Shown here: positions 18,719 to 28,414 of the stretch, piece by piece
How the letters are laid out: the number at the start of each line of letters is the position of its first letter
Numbering within the stretch: position 1 is the first letter of the stretch
DNA from: an uncultured Flavobacteriales bacterium
GTDB lineage: Bacteria > Bacteroidota > Bacteroidia > Flavobacteriales_D > Sanyastnellaceae
Direction: 5' to 3'
DNA length: 60,482 nucleotides
Assembly: GCA_905480095.1 (NCBI GenBank)
Contig: CAJQPF010000030.1
Coordinates: forward strand, 1 to 60,482
The notes under the pieces: model-generated
What the model saw: only the letters and a program-made list of their open reading frames with translations
Told to the model about the DNA's origin: nothing
Database searches by the model: none
Translations under genes and position numbers: made by a program

Positions 18719-19528
18719 ATGTTTGTCCTTTATTTCATAGGTATAACAGCAAGTTTAATTGTGGGCTTCGGCATTGGGTTACATTCTGGCGTAAGCACCA
18801 CGAATGAGGGCATCTCATTCAACCTTTCCGAGAGATACAGGGGAATAAACACTTCTTTCATACAGTTGAGAAAGAGAGCAGACGCAGAAGAGGAGTTGGT
18901 CAAAGCAAAACAAAAAAACTTGCAGCTTCAAATGAACCCACACTTCATTTTCAATGCGTTAACCGGAATCCATATGCTCATCTTAAGAAGCGATACAAAA
19001 CCCGCTTTAACGTCTTTAAATCAGTTTAAAGGACTACTTGTCAGAAGTTGGGGGAGCGCGACAGACAACCCCAGGACCCTTCGCCCATCCACTGTTGCTA
19101 AAGAAATAAAATTCTTAAAAGAATATATCGCACTCGAGTCCCTCAGACTTTCAGATGAAATTGATTTTAAAATTCATTCGTCTGTTCATCCCACGCTCAA
19201 AATTTCTGCATTTTTAATTCAGCCATTGGTAGAGAATGCGATTTGGCACGGATTGGATGGCAGTAAAAAAGGAAGACCTGAGATCACCCTTACATTCAAA
19301 ACAGAACCTAAGAAGGGATGCCTCGTAATTTGTGTTGAAGACAATGGAGGCGGCTTGTCAACCTCAAATAATTTCGCAGCGAAAAGACAATCACATGGCT
19401 TAAGAATCATTCAAGAACGATTGAAATTAATCTCTCCATTGGCAAGCTTGCGTTTAGAGAACAGAAAAGACGCACAAGGATGTATTGCGACAATTTCAAT
19501 TCCTAGCGAGGAGATCCGCAAGGCTTAA
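18719..19528 (+). CDS. LytS/YehU-type sensor histidine kinase
   Basis: 269 residues. One N-terminal membrane helix (FVLYFIGITASLIVGFGIGLH), a short coiled coil, and the His_kinase motif QMNPHFIFNALTGIH with phospho-acceptor His75. The ATPase follows with the N box QPLVENAIWHGL and G1-like VEDNGGGL ... SHGLRIIQERL. Such kinases signal to LytTR response regulators, but none is in the window. It lacks an extracellular sensor domain, so the signal may come from a membrane partner. The last 26 bp overlap the 3' end of tsaD on the other strand. Compare the degenerate relative at 14136. Confidence 0.87.
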   Translation: MFVLYFIGITASLIVGFGIGLHSGVSTTNEGISFNLSERYRGINTSFIQLRKRADAEEELVKAKQKNLQLQMNPHFIFNALTGIHMLILRSDTKPALTSLNQFKGLLVRSWGSATDNPRTLRPSTVAKEIKFLKEYIALESLRLSDEIDFKIHSSVHPTLKISAFLIQPLVENAIWHGLDGSKKGRPEITLTFKTEPKKGCLVICVEDNGGGLSTSNNFAAKRQSHGLRIIQERLKLISPLASLRLENRKDAQGCIATISIPSEEIRKA

Positions 19529-20534
19529 GTTCTGGCATTCTGGGTTGCGGTGTGTCACGTAGTGTTCCAAACCTGCCCTCAGATGCATCTAACACGCCTA
19601 CAATGCCTACCATTGCCGCATTGTCTGTACAGTAACTTAGGGGCGGTATAAAAACCTGCCAACCTTCCCTTTGCGCCAACGCTTTTCTGAGCCCACTGTT
19701 AGCAGAAACCCCACCTGCAATGGCCACCTGAGTGATCCCAGTCTCCATAACGGCCTGCTCCAGTTTAGACATAAGCATCCCCACAATTGTCGCTTGAACT
19801 GATGCACAAAAATCATGTAAATGAGATTCCATAAACTGAGGGTCTGACTTAAGTCTAGCTTGTAAAAACCTGAGGACTTGAGTCTTTAAGCCACTAAAAC
19901 TCATGTTTAGCCCGTCTACTTTAGACCCCTTAAACACAAACGATTCCGGATTGCCCAAATCCGCATATTTATCTACGAGAGGGCCTCCGGGATACGGAAG
20001 ACCTATGAGTTTGGCAACTTTATCAAACGCCTCTCCAGCTGCATCATCCACTGTCGTACCGATAACATCCATTTTTGAAGCGCTGTGGACATGAACAATC
20101 TGGGTATGCCCCCCAGACACAGTCAAACAGAGAAACGGAAAGTCCGGAGAAGGGCTTGGCGCTATGAAATGAGCCAAAATATGAGCCCGCATATGGTGAA
20201 CGGGCACGGTGGGCAAATTGTGTGCCCACGCCCATGACTTTGCAAAAGAAGTCCCCACAAGCAAAGAACCACTTAAACCAGGACCTATGGTATAGGCAAC
20301 AGCATCAATATCTGATGGAGAAATCTTCGCGTCTTTCAGGGCCAAATCAACCGTTGCAATGATGTTACTCATGTGGGCTCTTGAGGCAAGCTCAGGCACC
20401 ACGCCACCGTGCCGGGTATGTATTTCTTGATTTGCGACAAGATTAGAAAGCACGGTGTCCCCTTTCACTACAGACACTCCCGTATCGTCACAAGACGATT
20501 CAATAGCGAGTATCGTTAAGTTTGGAATTTTCAT
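19503..20534 (-). CDS. tsaD: tRNA N6-adenosine threonylcarbamoyltransferase TsaD
   Basis: 343 residues. ESSCDDTGVSV near the N-terminus, the metal-binding VHHMRAH (His114 and His118), LTVSGGHTQ, GLPYPGGPLVDK and AGGVSANSGLR are all diagnostic of the Kae1/TsaD family. It transfers the threonylcarbamoyl group to A37 of ANN-decoding tRNAs together with TsaB and TsaE. It is divergent from tamB, a neighbourhood common in Bacteroidota. Its last 26 bp overlap the kinase gene tail-to-tail. Confidence 0.97.
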   Translation of the reverse strand: MKIPNLTILAIESSCDDTGVSVVKGDTVLSNLVANQEIHTRHGGVVPELASRAHMSNIIATVDLALKDAKISPSDIDAVAYTIGPGLSGSLLVGTSFAKSWAWAHNLPTVPVHHMRAHILAHFIAPSPSPDFPFLCLTVSGGHTQIVHVHSASKMDVIGTTVDDAAGEAFDKVAKLIGLPYPGGPLVDKYADLGNPESFVFKGSKVDGLNMSFSGLKTQVLRFLQARLKSDPQFMESHLHDFCASVQATIVGMLMSKLEQAVMETGITQVAIAGGVSANSGLRKALAQREGWQVFIPPLSYCTDNAAMVGIVGVLDASEGRFGTLRDTPQPRMPELKPCGSPR

Positions 20535-20595
20535 CTTTTATGAGTTGGCAAACTAAAATAAGTACAACTGCGAAAGTACGGCGCACAAGACTTCT

Positions 20596-20603
20596 TATCT
20601 TGC
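20596..20603 (+). promoter_or_regulatory. -7-type promoter box of tamB
   Basis: TATCTTGC, 19 nt before the GTG start of tamB. It matches the TAnCTTGC variant seen before other genes here. Confidence 0.4.
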
Positions 20604-20622
20604 TTTCGCAATCAAAGAGTAA

Positions 20623-23600
20623 GTGCCCAAAAATTCAAACATATTAAAGAACAAGTATCGCAACCTTATTAAGCGGGCCTTCCGCACTACTAAAATATTT
20701 ATCATCCTCGTTTTAATTCTATCTGGTGTCACCCAACTTCCACCCGTCCAAACCGCGATTTTAAATTATGCAACTGACCTCGCCACTGAATCTTTGGGCC
20801 TTGAAATGGAAATCGGCGCTGTAGAACTCCACCTCTTTCAAAGAACTTTAACCTTGAGTGACCTTACTTGCACCACAGGAGGTGCAGAGATTTTGTGCAG
20901 CACATTGGACTTGAAGTTCAAAGGAGCTAATTCTGAAGGCGTTTCTGAGTTTGGCCCAATAAGTTTAGATGGTGTCCGTTTTTTTGCGGACAGCTTAGAA
21001 CAAATCTATGACGCATTCCCAAGTGATTCAACAAGCGAATATTCTAGCCGTAAGATGTTATTTGAACGTTTCGAAATGTCCAATTTTGAATGGCAAATAG
21101 GCGATTCACTCAATGGACATATCGCATTATTCGCACTCGATTCAATCGTCATTGAAAGTGGGAAAGAAATGAGCAAAGATGATCTTGATGTAAACATTGG
21201 CGGATATGAAATCCGAGGCGCCAACACAGATTTCAACGGAACAAACGTCATGTCAGTTGAAACAACTCATGGAAAAGGAACACTTACAAACAACGAATTT
21301 TACTTGACAATCTTGGACTTTAAGGCGGCAGGAATACAGCTCTATGGGGAACTTGGAAGCGGAAATCTGTCGGAATTGGAAGATTCGTTGGCGGAGCATC
21401 AAGGCCCACATTGTGAGATCGCGGTCGTCGTCCACCCCAACTTCATTGCCCCATGGGCAAACGATAAGGCGAACCACATTCTAGAAGCGCTTAAAACTGA
21501 TGAATTGACCGGGGATGTCGTTTACAAAGACGGAGCGCTTGTGGTTAATAATCTATCTAATTCTGACTTAACTATTTCGGGAAGTGCCCGAAACATAGGC
21601 GAAGAATATGCATGGAATCTCAACCTAGACCTTAAAACAAGCTTATTAAAACCATGGACTGAGGATTTAAAGATGGCCATGCAAGAAAAGTCTCCTGACG
21701 CTAAAAAAATAGCAGATAAGATAGATTCCATTCATCTTTCGGCAAGCGGAAGCCCAAATAACATTGAAGGCGCTTTGGCTGTCTCACAGGATGCAGAAGG
21801 TGGTCTTTCTCTTCAAGCAAATTACACATTGAATTGGGACGAACATGGTTTTGATACGGGATGGGGATGTACGTTTCATCTTGACAGCCTCCACACCGAA
21901 TATGGTATCCTCGAAAATTTACGTGCCCAAATCAACGGCGAAAAAGGACATGTCGAGGTGAAATGGGAAAACGACATCCTAAAAGCAAAGGCAATGTCAA
22001 ATCGTTGGGGATTGTATTCCCGTTTAAACGGCTTTGCAGAATGGAATGACGACAACAGGGGCGGCAAACGCTCAGCAAGTCTTAACTTCAGAAAACCCTT
22101 GCTAATTCAACTTAATGACGACAATACAGCAATACAAGCGCCGATTAAATTCGACAGATTCAATCTTGTTGTCGACATTCATCCAGAGAAAAATCGCACG
22201 ATAGAAAAAGAACTTCTAGAGGTTCAAGTTGAGTCGGATGTGATCATCGGAGATGCAACATTCTCTATGGATACAGAAGTGTGGACAGAATGGCTTGACT
22301 TAATGATCATGAGAGTCGATCGCGAGAACAAATCATCCGTTTCAAACTCACTACTGACAAGTGGTCGCTTTGAGATTCTTCGATCCAAGCCCCTTTCTGC
22401 AATACTGGGGACCACGCTAGCTGTATCACAAGGCACTGAATTCAAATGGCTCATTGACAATCAAAAAACAGAAGCCGTCGGAAAAACTGATTGGATAGCG
22501 TTTGATGACTTTCAATTAAACCAAGTCTTTCTTGACTTCAGTGGACGAACGGATGAGAACTGGATAAATATAGAGGCTTTAGAGCTTTTAAAGCAGGGGG
22601 ACATCTATGCGCAAGACATGAATATAGACATCCATGCAGACACGGTTTGGACTGCAGATTGTGGATGGAAAAACTTTGCTGGAAATGAAGGCATCGTCAG
22701 CTTAGAAGGCCTGCTAGAGCAAAAAGGGTCATGGGGATTTGACCTCTATGAGGCAACTATACCTCTGGGGAATGACACCCTCGAGCTCACGAGAATCCCA
22801 TCCTCTTTGTCGCTAAATTCAACTGAGGCATCTAGTGATGGAATGAGCTGGACAGGGGGCGGATTTAAAGCTGATATCGAAGGTGAAATAGGTGGCGACA
22901 GTGCCAGGCCGTTAAACTTCTTAATCCATACAGACCGAATCGATACAAACAGAACGAAACGTTGGTTTAATTTACCCGTAAGCGCCTCAAACATCAATCT
23001 TTCTGGATCACTTGGCGGGACATTTAGCACCCCTGTGCTCCGTGTTTCTGGAGAGGGTGAAGGGGTGTCATATGGCGGAGAAACAATCCCTAAAAGCACA
23101 TTTGAACTCACGTATTCAAAGCGAGACATTCACATTGAAAGCGACTTGACGGGTTTTGGAGAAAACGGAGAGGGCATTATCCACACCTCAGGATATGTCA
23201 CTCCCCTCCCCTTAGGCGATTTCAATTTAAACCTCATGTCTTATACCACAGATTTTCCTCTCAGTTGGGCAAATACAATCTTAAATGAAAAAACGGCCAA
23301 ACTGGGTGGGAAACTCGATGCAGCATTCACCATTCAAGGCCCATATCGAGAACCTAGCGTATTAGGTGGGGGTGATTTAAAAAAGGCAAAAGTAAAAATC
23401 GAATACTTGGGCACTGAGTATGATGTAAGCGGAAAATTTAACGTCAAACCTGACGGAATTGAACTCAACGGAATTGACATCAAAGACAACTATGGTGGTC
23501 AAGGATTCATGGTGGGAACCGCTTTGCATGAAAACTATGAGAAATGGAATTTAGACATTTCTATGAGCATAGACGACCCCAAGAAACCTTTAGAGGTCAT

Positions 23601-24813
23601 GAACATACCACGATCGCCAGAGGCCTATTTCTATGGAAATGCAAATGGCATAGGGGATATAAATGTCTTCGGTTATGAAGACAAACTCTATATTGAAGCG
23701 CGACTTAAAACAACAAAAGGCACTCAGTTTGTCCTTCCAATGGATGCTGGCACGAGCTCTACATGGTCTTCCTTTGTAGAAATCATTGACAACTCTCCTC
23801 AGGAAAACATTGGGGAAGCAACCATTGCAGAGAACCAGTCCAAAACCTCCGTTCGTCTTGACTTAATTATTGATGTGGATCAAGAAAGTGAAGCCAGAAT
23901 TGTGTTTGACGAAGCTGTGGGAGATGAAATTATCGGGAAATGTGAGGGCGTCATCCAATTGGCCCTTGATGATTTTGAACGGTTGGCGATGTTTGGCTCA
24001 CTCAAGGTGATAGAAGGTGAATACCTCTTCACCTTATCCAACTTCATAAATAAGAGATTCATTGCAGAACCTGGGGGCACGATAAAATGGTATGGCGACC
24101 CATATCAAGCAGAAATAGATTTAAGAACGTTGTACTCAACACGAACCACCCTCCTACCGATTGCTCCTGAAACATTAGATAACAGCAAACAAAAAGTAGA
24201 CTTGATTCTAGAAATGCATGGCGACCTCATGAGACCTGGCATAAATTTCGATATCCAACTTCCAGAAGGAGATTCTAGGACGAAGGCTACCTTGGCCTCA
24301 CTCTTGGCAAACGAAGAAGAAATGAACAGGCAAGCCATATCGCTCCTAATTCTTCAACAGTTCCTTGCTCCCCAATGGCAAGCCGCCGCTATAGGAAGTA
24401 CTGGACTACAAGAAAACAGCACAGAGCTGATCTCAGCCCAATTGGGAAACTGGTTGTCAGGACTTAGTGACGATGTAAATATTGGAATAGATTACGATGC
24501 GAAAAACAATTCTGGCAACGAAGCTGCGCTCGCTGTGGCACTTTCTACTCAACTTCTTAATGACAGGCTCCACGTTGAAGGCGAGCTCGGTACGCAACAA
24601 CTCAATACTGGCTCCTTGGATGATTTACAACTCAAAGAGTTCCGTATCAAATACGACCTCAAAGACGATGGAACGCTACAACTTACGGGGTATTCAACGC
24701 AACGCGCAAATATTCCCGGCCTGGAGGGTGAAAGCGTTCAGGGCGTTGGAATACTATTACACCGAGACTTCACTCGGTTCAAGGATTTATTTGGAAAACG
24801 TAACGATCGATAA
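20623..24813 (+). CDS. tamB: Translocation and assembly module protein TamB (DUF490 family)
   Basis: 1396 residues from a GTG start. An N-terminal membrane helix (TKIFIILVLILSGVTQL) anchors a very long beta-rich periplasmic region of repeating short strands, as in AsmA-like lipid-bridge proteins. The C-terminal DUF490 domain is recognisable from LILEMHGDLMRPGINFDIQLPEGDS, then TLASLLANEEEMNRQAISLLILQQF. TamB spans the periplasm and assists outer-membrane protein or phospholipid delivery. A TamA partner is not in the window. It is divergent from tsaD, and a GAAA-capped hairpin follows its stop. Confidence 0.92.
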   Translation: MPKNSNILKNKYRNLIKRAFRTTKIFIILVLILSGVTQLPPVQTAILNYATDLATESLGLEMEIGAVELHLFQRTLTLSDLTCTTGGAEILCSTLDLKFKGANSEGVSEFGPISLDGVRFFADSLEQIYDAFPSDSTSEYSSRKMLFERFEMSNFEWQIGDSLNGHIALFALDSIVIESGKEMSKDDLDVNIGGYEIRGANTDFNGTNVMSVETTHGKGTLTNNEFYLTILDFKAAGIQLYGELGSGNLSELEDSLAEHQGPHCEIAVVVHPNFIAPWANDKANHILEALKTDELTGDVVYKDGALVVNNLSNSDLTISGSARNIGEEYAWNLNLDLKTSLLKPWTEDLKMAMQEKSPDAKKIADKIDSIHLSASGSPNNIEGALAVSQDAEGGLSLQANYTLNWDEHGFDTGWGCTFHLDSLHTEYGILENLRAQINGEKGHVEVKWENDILKAKAMSNRWGLYSRLNGFAEWNDDNRGGKRSASLNFRKPLLIQLNDDNTAIQAPIKFDRFNLVVDIHPEKNRTIEKELLEVQVESDVIIGDATFSMDTEVWTEWLDLMIMRVDRENKSSVSNSLLTSGRFEILRSKPLSAILGTTLAVSQGTEFKWLIDNQKTEAVGKTDWIAFDDFQLNQVFLDFSGRTDENWINIEALELLKQGDIYAQDMNIDIHADTVWTADCGWKNFAGNEGIVSLEGLLEQKGSWGFDLYEATIPLGNDTLELTRIPSSLSLNSTEASSDGMSWTGGGFKADIEGEIGGDSARPLNFLIHTDRIDTNRTKRWFNLPVSASNINLSGSLGGTFSTPVLRVSGEGEGVSYGGETIPKSTFELTYSKRDIHIESDLTGFGENGEGIIHTSGYVTPLPLGDFNLNLMSYTTDFPLSWANTILNEKTAKLGGKLDAAFTIQGPYREPSVLGGGDLKKAKVKIEYLGTEYDVSGKFNVKPDGIELNGIDIKDNYGGQGFMVGTALHENYEKWNLDISMSIDDPKKPLEVMNIPRSPEAYFYGNANGIGDINVFGYEDKLYIEARLKTTKGTQFVLPMDAGTSSTWSSFVEIIDNSPQENIGEATIAENQSKTSVRLDLIIDVDQESEARIVFDEAVGDEIIGKCEGVIQLALDDFERLAMFGSLKVIEGEYLFTLSNFINKRFIAEPGGTIKWYGDPYQAEIDLRTLYSTRTTLLPIAPETLDNSKQKVDLILEMHGDLMRPGINFDIQLPEGDSRTKATLASLLANEEEMNRQAISLLILQQFLAPQWQAAAIGSTGLQENSTELISAQLGNWLSGLSDDVNIGIDYDAKNNSGNEAALAVALSTQLLNDRLHVEGELGTQQLNTGSLDDLQLKEFRIKYDLKDDGTLQLTGYSTQRANIPGLEGESVQGVGILLHRDFTRFKDLFGKRNDR

Positions 24814-24821
24814 CTTTCAAT

Positions 24822-24837
24822 GAACCTGAAAAGGTTC
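24822..24837. terminator. Hairpin with GAAA loop between tamB and the glycosyltransferases
   Basis: GAACCT-GAAA-AGGTTC, a perfect 6-bp stem 9 bp after tamB and 16 bp before the end of the convergent glycosyltransferase gene. Short, without a good T run; probably a shared transcript end. Confidence 0.4.
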
Positions 24838-24852
24838 CATAAAAACGCTCTT

Positions 24853-25611
24853 TTATTGGGTCTTCCGCGCCTTTCTCAGTTCTTGAATATACGTGTAACG
24901 CATCGCAACAGCTTTTGCCTGGTAGGATGAAATGACAAAGCCAACATACCCATCAAGTATCCCAAGCTGAAGAAAATAATGCTTTAAAAATCTGACTATT
25001 GGTTTAACCACAGTGTGAAAAGGCGTGATATATTTCACTTTTTTGTCATAGTCTTTTGCCTGCAATTTGGCATAACGATCAAGTTTGGAGAGGTAAGCTT
25101 CTTTGCTGACAAATGTGTTGTGAAGGAGTTTGTGGTGAAGGAACCCTATTTTACCAGAACTAATGATTTCAGCATGAACATGTTTGTTCTCATATTTACA
25201 TTCATCTCGCCTGAAAAGACGGATGACTTTATCACCTTGCCACCCACTAAAGCGAACCTTTTGACCCATAAAATAATTTTCTCGGCGAATCCAAAACCCA
25301 CTGTATTCAGTATTTGAATTGATCATGCGCATCACTTCCATTTGCAATTCAGATGTGACGCGTTCATCTGCATCAAGAAGTAAAATCCATTCATGCTTCG
25401 CCTGTGGAATCGCCCAATTCTTTTGGGAGGCCGAATTCACGTATTCCCTTTGTAAAATCGTATCGACGAGTGGCCTTGCTAGTTTTACGGTGTCATCCGT
25501 ACTCAAAGAGTCGACAACCATCACCTCATCAGAAAAACGAACGGATTTAATCGCGTCAATGATGTTGTTCTGTTCATTTCCAGTCGGAATGATAGATGTA
25601 ATCTTAGTCAT
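24853..25611 (-). CDS. Family 2 glycosyltransferase (WaaE/KdtX-like)
   Basis: 252 residues. GT-A fold start ITSIIPTGNEQNNIIDAIKSVRFSDEVMVVDSLSTDDT and the metal-binding DADERV. The middle (FWIRRENYFMGQKVRFSGW...DKVIRLFRRDE) resembles the lipopolysaccharide core beta-glycosyltransferases of the WaaE/KdtX group. The usual second position of such openings is more often N in YNEE; here it is TGNEQ. Cytoplasmic, acting on a lipid-linked or LPS-core acceptor. It overlaps the upstream GT1 gene by 8 bp, so the two work in one envelope-glycan operon. Confidence 0.87.
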   Translation of the reverse strand: MTKITSIIPTGNEQNNIIDAIKSVRFSDEVMVVDSLSTDDTVKLARPLVDTILQREYVNSASQKNWAIPQAKHEWILLLDADERVTSELQMEVMRMINSNTEYSGFWIRRENYFMGQKVRFSGWQGDKVIRLFRRDECKYENKHVHAEIISSGKIGFLHHKLLHNTFVSKEAYLSKLDRYAKLQAKDYDKKVKYITPFHTVVKPIVRFLKHYFLQLGILDGYVGFVISSYQAKAVAMRYTYIQELRKARKTQ

Positions 25612-26734
25612 CTAACAACGTATTATAAACTTGAAATAAGTTTGAGGCAATCTTGTGGTCAGTGAAGTTTTGGGCATATTCAAACCCTTTTGAGGCCATT
25701 GTGTTTTGTAAATCTGTTGAATGTTGAATCTCGAGAACAGCCTCTTTCATTTCATGGACTGACAAGGGGTCAATGTATTTGGTATATGGACCTCCAGCTT
25801 CAATAAAACACCCCTGCTTAGTAGAAATTACCGGGGTTTTTGAAAACAGAGCCTCTAAAATAGGAATGCCAAACCCTTCAAATACAGAGGGATAAATCAG
25901 CATTTGTGCGTTTTGATATACAGCCGCCATTTCTTCCGTCTCAATACCAGTTAAAAAGAAAACGCGGTCAGATAAGTCATGCTTTTTAATGAATCTTATG
26001 CACTCCATTTTATAGCGTTTCCCACTGCCAATAACGACCAGTTTTTGATGTGGCAATTCTATCAAGGTCTTAAGTATAGTTAAGAGGTTTTTGCGTTCCT
26101 CTATGCTACCCACGCTGAGGATATAATCCTCAGGCAAGTTGTATTTTATTTGCACTTCTCGCTTTGTCTTATCTGGAACGTCATGATGAAATACGTCATT
26201 GCAACCTTGATAAACAACGTCAATTTTCTCTTCCGGAATGCCGAAGAATTCAATGACATCTTGTTTGGTTTGCTTGCTGACAGCAATGATTTTATCAGAT
26301 CTGTCACACGCTGACTTGAATTTTTTGTAATATATTTTCCGATCAAGCGATCGAAACAATTGAGGATAACGGATGAAAATCAAATCGTGAATAGACACGA
26401 CCGTTTTAATGTTTGTTTTCTCAATACCTAAAGGCAACTCATGACTTAGTCCATGAAAAAGATCGATTTTATCGGAAACTAAATCTTTGACGACACTTTT
26501 GCTTCTCCAGTAGGATTTAAAAACCTTATTAATGAAAGACTTAGGCGTGCGTGTCACAGTATTTGCGCGCCCATTTAAAAAGAACAAATGGTGCTTTTCG
26601 TGTGCTTTTGGTGTGAAGAGAAAATAATTGTTTTTAGGAAAAACATGAGAAAGGACACGAATAGCATCACGTGAATAGTTCCCTAAACCTGTGTTGTTTA
26701 AAAACGCTCTTTTTGCATCAAATCCTATCTTCAT
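25604..26734 (-). CDS. Family 1 (GT-B) glycosyltransferase
   Basis: 376 residues from the ATG at 26734 (MKIGFDAKRAFLNNTGLGNYSR), chosen because an exact -7 box lies just upstream. GT4-type features are HDLIFIRYPQLFRSLDRKIYYKK, ILSVGSIEERKNLLTIL, the E-x7-E donor site in PSVFEGFGIPILEAL, and a C-terminal GT-B half. It transfers a sugar from an NDP-sugar onto a surface-glycan intermediate. Its end overlaps the family 2 glycosyltransferase gene by 8 bp. The acceptor is unknown. Confidence 0.88.
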   Translation of the reverse strand: MKIGFDAKRAFLNNTGLGNYSRDAIRVLSHVFPKNNYFLFTPKAHEKHHLFFLNGRANTVTRTPKSFINKVFKSYWRSKSVVKDLVSDKIDLFHGLSHELPLGIEKTNIKTVVSIHDLIFIRYPQLFRSLDRKIYYKKFKSACDRSDKIIAVSKQTKQDVIEFFGIPEEKIDVVYQGCNDVFHHDVPDKTKREVQIKYNLPEDYILSVGSIEERKNLLTILKTLIELPHQKLVVIGSGKRYKMECIRFIKKHDLSDRVFFLTGIETEEMAAVYQNAQMLIYPSVFEGFGIPILEALFSKTPVISTKQGCFIEAGGPYTKYIDPLSVHEMKEAVLEIQHSTDLQNTMASKGFEYAQNFTDHKIASNLFQVYNTLLDD

Positions 26735-26742
26735 CTCAAAGG

Positions 26743-26750
26743 CAAAATTA
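26743..26750 (-). promoter_or_regulatory. -7 promoter element TAATTTTG
   Basis: Exact TAnnTTTG on the minus strand, 8 nt before the ATG at 26734, with a TTG 17 nt further upstream. It makes the longer ORF-track start at 26770 unlikely. Confidence 0.55.
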
Positions 26751-26857
26751 TAAGTTTGCAAGTTACACAATAGAACTCAGCAGAAAACTTTGCTGTTTGA
26801 CATGAGGGAGGGACCGGGAGATCGGAATGATTGGCAAACTCAAAGATTATAATAACG

Positions 26858-26865
26858 TAACTTGC
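26858..26865 (+). promoter_or_regulatory. -7-type promoter box of gene 26869-27966
   Basis: TAACTTGC, then AGT and the ATG at 26869. It supports Met15 of the ORF-track entry as the true, probably leaderless, start. Confidence 0.45.
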
Positions 26866-26868
26866 AGT

Positions 26869-27966
26869 ATGAAAACTATACCATACATCTGCAGCCTTGT
26901 TGCACTTTTGTTCGTTGTTCATTGCAACCATGCTCAAACCACTGTAAATGCATCTGACCTTCCTCAAGCAGGTGGAAGCTATCTCATTCAAACATCTACG
27001 GCGGACATCACAGGAGATTATGTGAGTACTGGTGCAGATTATGTTTGGGATTTCTCGACATTAGATTCAAATTCAGAGACACTTGTTGAATTCGGAGCAA
27101 CAAATGAAGCCCCATTTTTAGCTCAGCTTTCTTTCAACAACGCGTTGACTAATCCAGATTATATATGTGATGTTTTCGGGCCTGGAGAGTTTGATCTCGC
27201 TTTCTTGTCTGAGTTAGGCATAGACCTCCCTGTGACCATTTCCAACATGATGAGCTATTACCAAACCTCTGGTTCTTCATATAATCTCGCAGGAATTTCA
27301 ATGAATTTAGAAGGATTCGATCTACCTATCGAATACAGCGACATTGATGAAATCCATCCCCTGCCATTAAATTTTCAGGATGTCATTTCATCTACTTCTG
27401 CCTACGAAGTTGACATTCCAAGCGTGCTTAACTACGCGACTTCCGCAACGCGTGAAGGCTCAGTGGACGGATGGGGAACGTTACTTCTCCCAAACGGCGC
27501 ATCGCACGAAGTCCTGAGAATAAGCACCACAATAACGACGCAAGATGTTTTAACGCAAGAAGGAGGCGAACCCTTTGAAATTGACCGCATCTCAACAGTT
27601 TACACATGGCTCGGAGACGGGGGACTCCCATATCTTGAAGCAAAAACACTTTTCGGCACCACATACAGTGTGAAGTATCAAGGAGAAGCGCCAAATCAAG
27701 ACACCTCAAATACAGATGGAATGACCGCGCTTACGCCTTCTGATTTCGTCGCATTCCCTAACCCAGCTACTTCAGGAGAAAACATTGTATTAAATGGAGC
27801 GGATCAAGAAATAACATGGGATGTGTCAAATCTCATGGGTAAAATAATCCTGTCTGGAATCGGAACCGTGATTGCTACTGACCTCTTTTCCCCTGGCACA
27901 TATATCATCTCCACTTCCTCTAAAAAGGGGTTGAACACGGAATCCGTCAGGGTCATTATTCAGTAA
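26869..27966 (+). CDS. Secreted protein with type IX secretion C-terminal sorting domain
   Basis: 365 residues from Met15 of the ORF-track entry, which directly opens a signal peptide (MKTIPYICSLVALLFVVHCNHA). The mature part is beta-rich and acidic without a known catalytic motif. The last 80 residues (FVAFPNPATSGENIVL ... GTYIISTSSKKGLNTESVRVII) form a T9SS type A sorting domain, so it is exported across the outer membrane and anchored on the surface. A homologous layout occurs in many Flavobacteriales proteins of unknown function. It is monocistronic and divergent from the glycosyltransferases. Confidence 0.78.
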   Translation: MKTIPYICSLVALLFVVHCNHAQTTVNASDLPQAGGSYLIQTSTADITGDYVSTGADYVWDFSTLDSNSETLVEFGATNEAPFLAQLSFNNALTNPDYICDVFGPGEFDLAFLSELGIDLPVTISNMMSYYQTSGSSYNLAGISMNLEGFDLPIEYSDIDEIHPLPLNFQDVISSTSAYEVDIPSVLNYATSATREGSVDGWGTLLLPNGASHEVLRISTTITTQDVLTQEGGEPFEIDRISTVYTWLGDGGLPYLEAKTLFGTTYSVKYQGEAPNQDTSNTDGMTALTPSDFVAFPNPATSGENIVLNGADQEITWDVSNLMGKIILSGIGTVIATDLFSPGTYIISTSSKKGLNTESVRVIIQ

Positions 27967-27981
27967 TCGACGTTGTGGGGC

Positions 27982-28392
27982 CTAAATTTCTTTTCCTTCC
28001 ATATGGCTATACCACAAATCAATAAGCCACCCTTTTGCGACCTGAGTATTGCGAAAAATTCTAAAGGGAACAGAGGGCCTGAATAACGCCCATCTAATTT
28101 TATCCTGAATGACTGCAAGGTTTGATGGAACGACCACAGCGCGAGCAATAACACCGTTCATCGCTTGGTCACTTCCCAACCATTTAAGCGCATCGTGTTC
28201 AACGAGTGGCGAATCTGCTGGGATGATGTGTAGTACTGGCCCTGAATTTGAAAGTGCTTTTCTGTCATCTTCTGTACGCATGACACAGGCCAAATCAATC
28301 ATAGAAGCTGCACGGTATTTCACGATACACATCCCCATAGAAAGCTCTATTTCAGCTTGACTATGTTTAGAAATTAAAGCATGTTCGTTCAT
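27982..28392 (-). CDS. Small STAS/SEC14-like protein
   Basis: 136 residues. The succession of strands and helices, with the core MGMCIVKYRAASMIDLACVMRTEDDRKAL...GPVLHIIPADSPLVEHDALKWLG and the end FRIFRNTQVAKGWLIDLWYS, resembles the stand-alone STAS/SEC14-like proteins common in Bacteroidota. These are soluble cytosolic proteins of unknown role, sometimes linked to stress or gliding. It lies tail-to-tail with the T9SS protein and 22 bp downstream of the DUF4249 gene on the same strand. The identification rests on fold-level similarity only. Confidence 0.5.
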   Translation of the reverse strand: MNEHALISKHSQAEIELSMGMCIVKYRAASMIDLACVMRTEDDRKALSNSGPVLHIIPADSPLVEHDALKWLGSDQAMNGVIARAVVVPSNLAVIQDKIRWALFRPSVPFRIFRNTQVAKGWLIDLWYSHMEGKEI

Positions 28393-28414
28393 AGGTCAGT
28401 AGATCGCAAGCGAA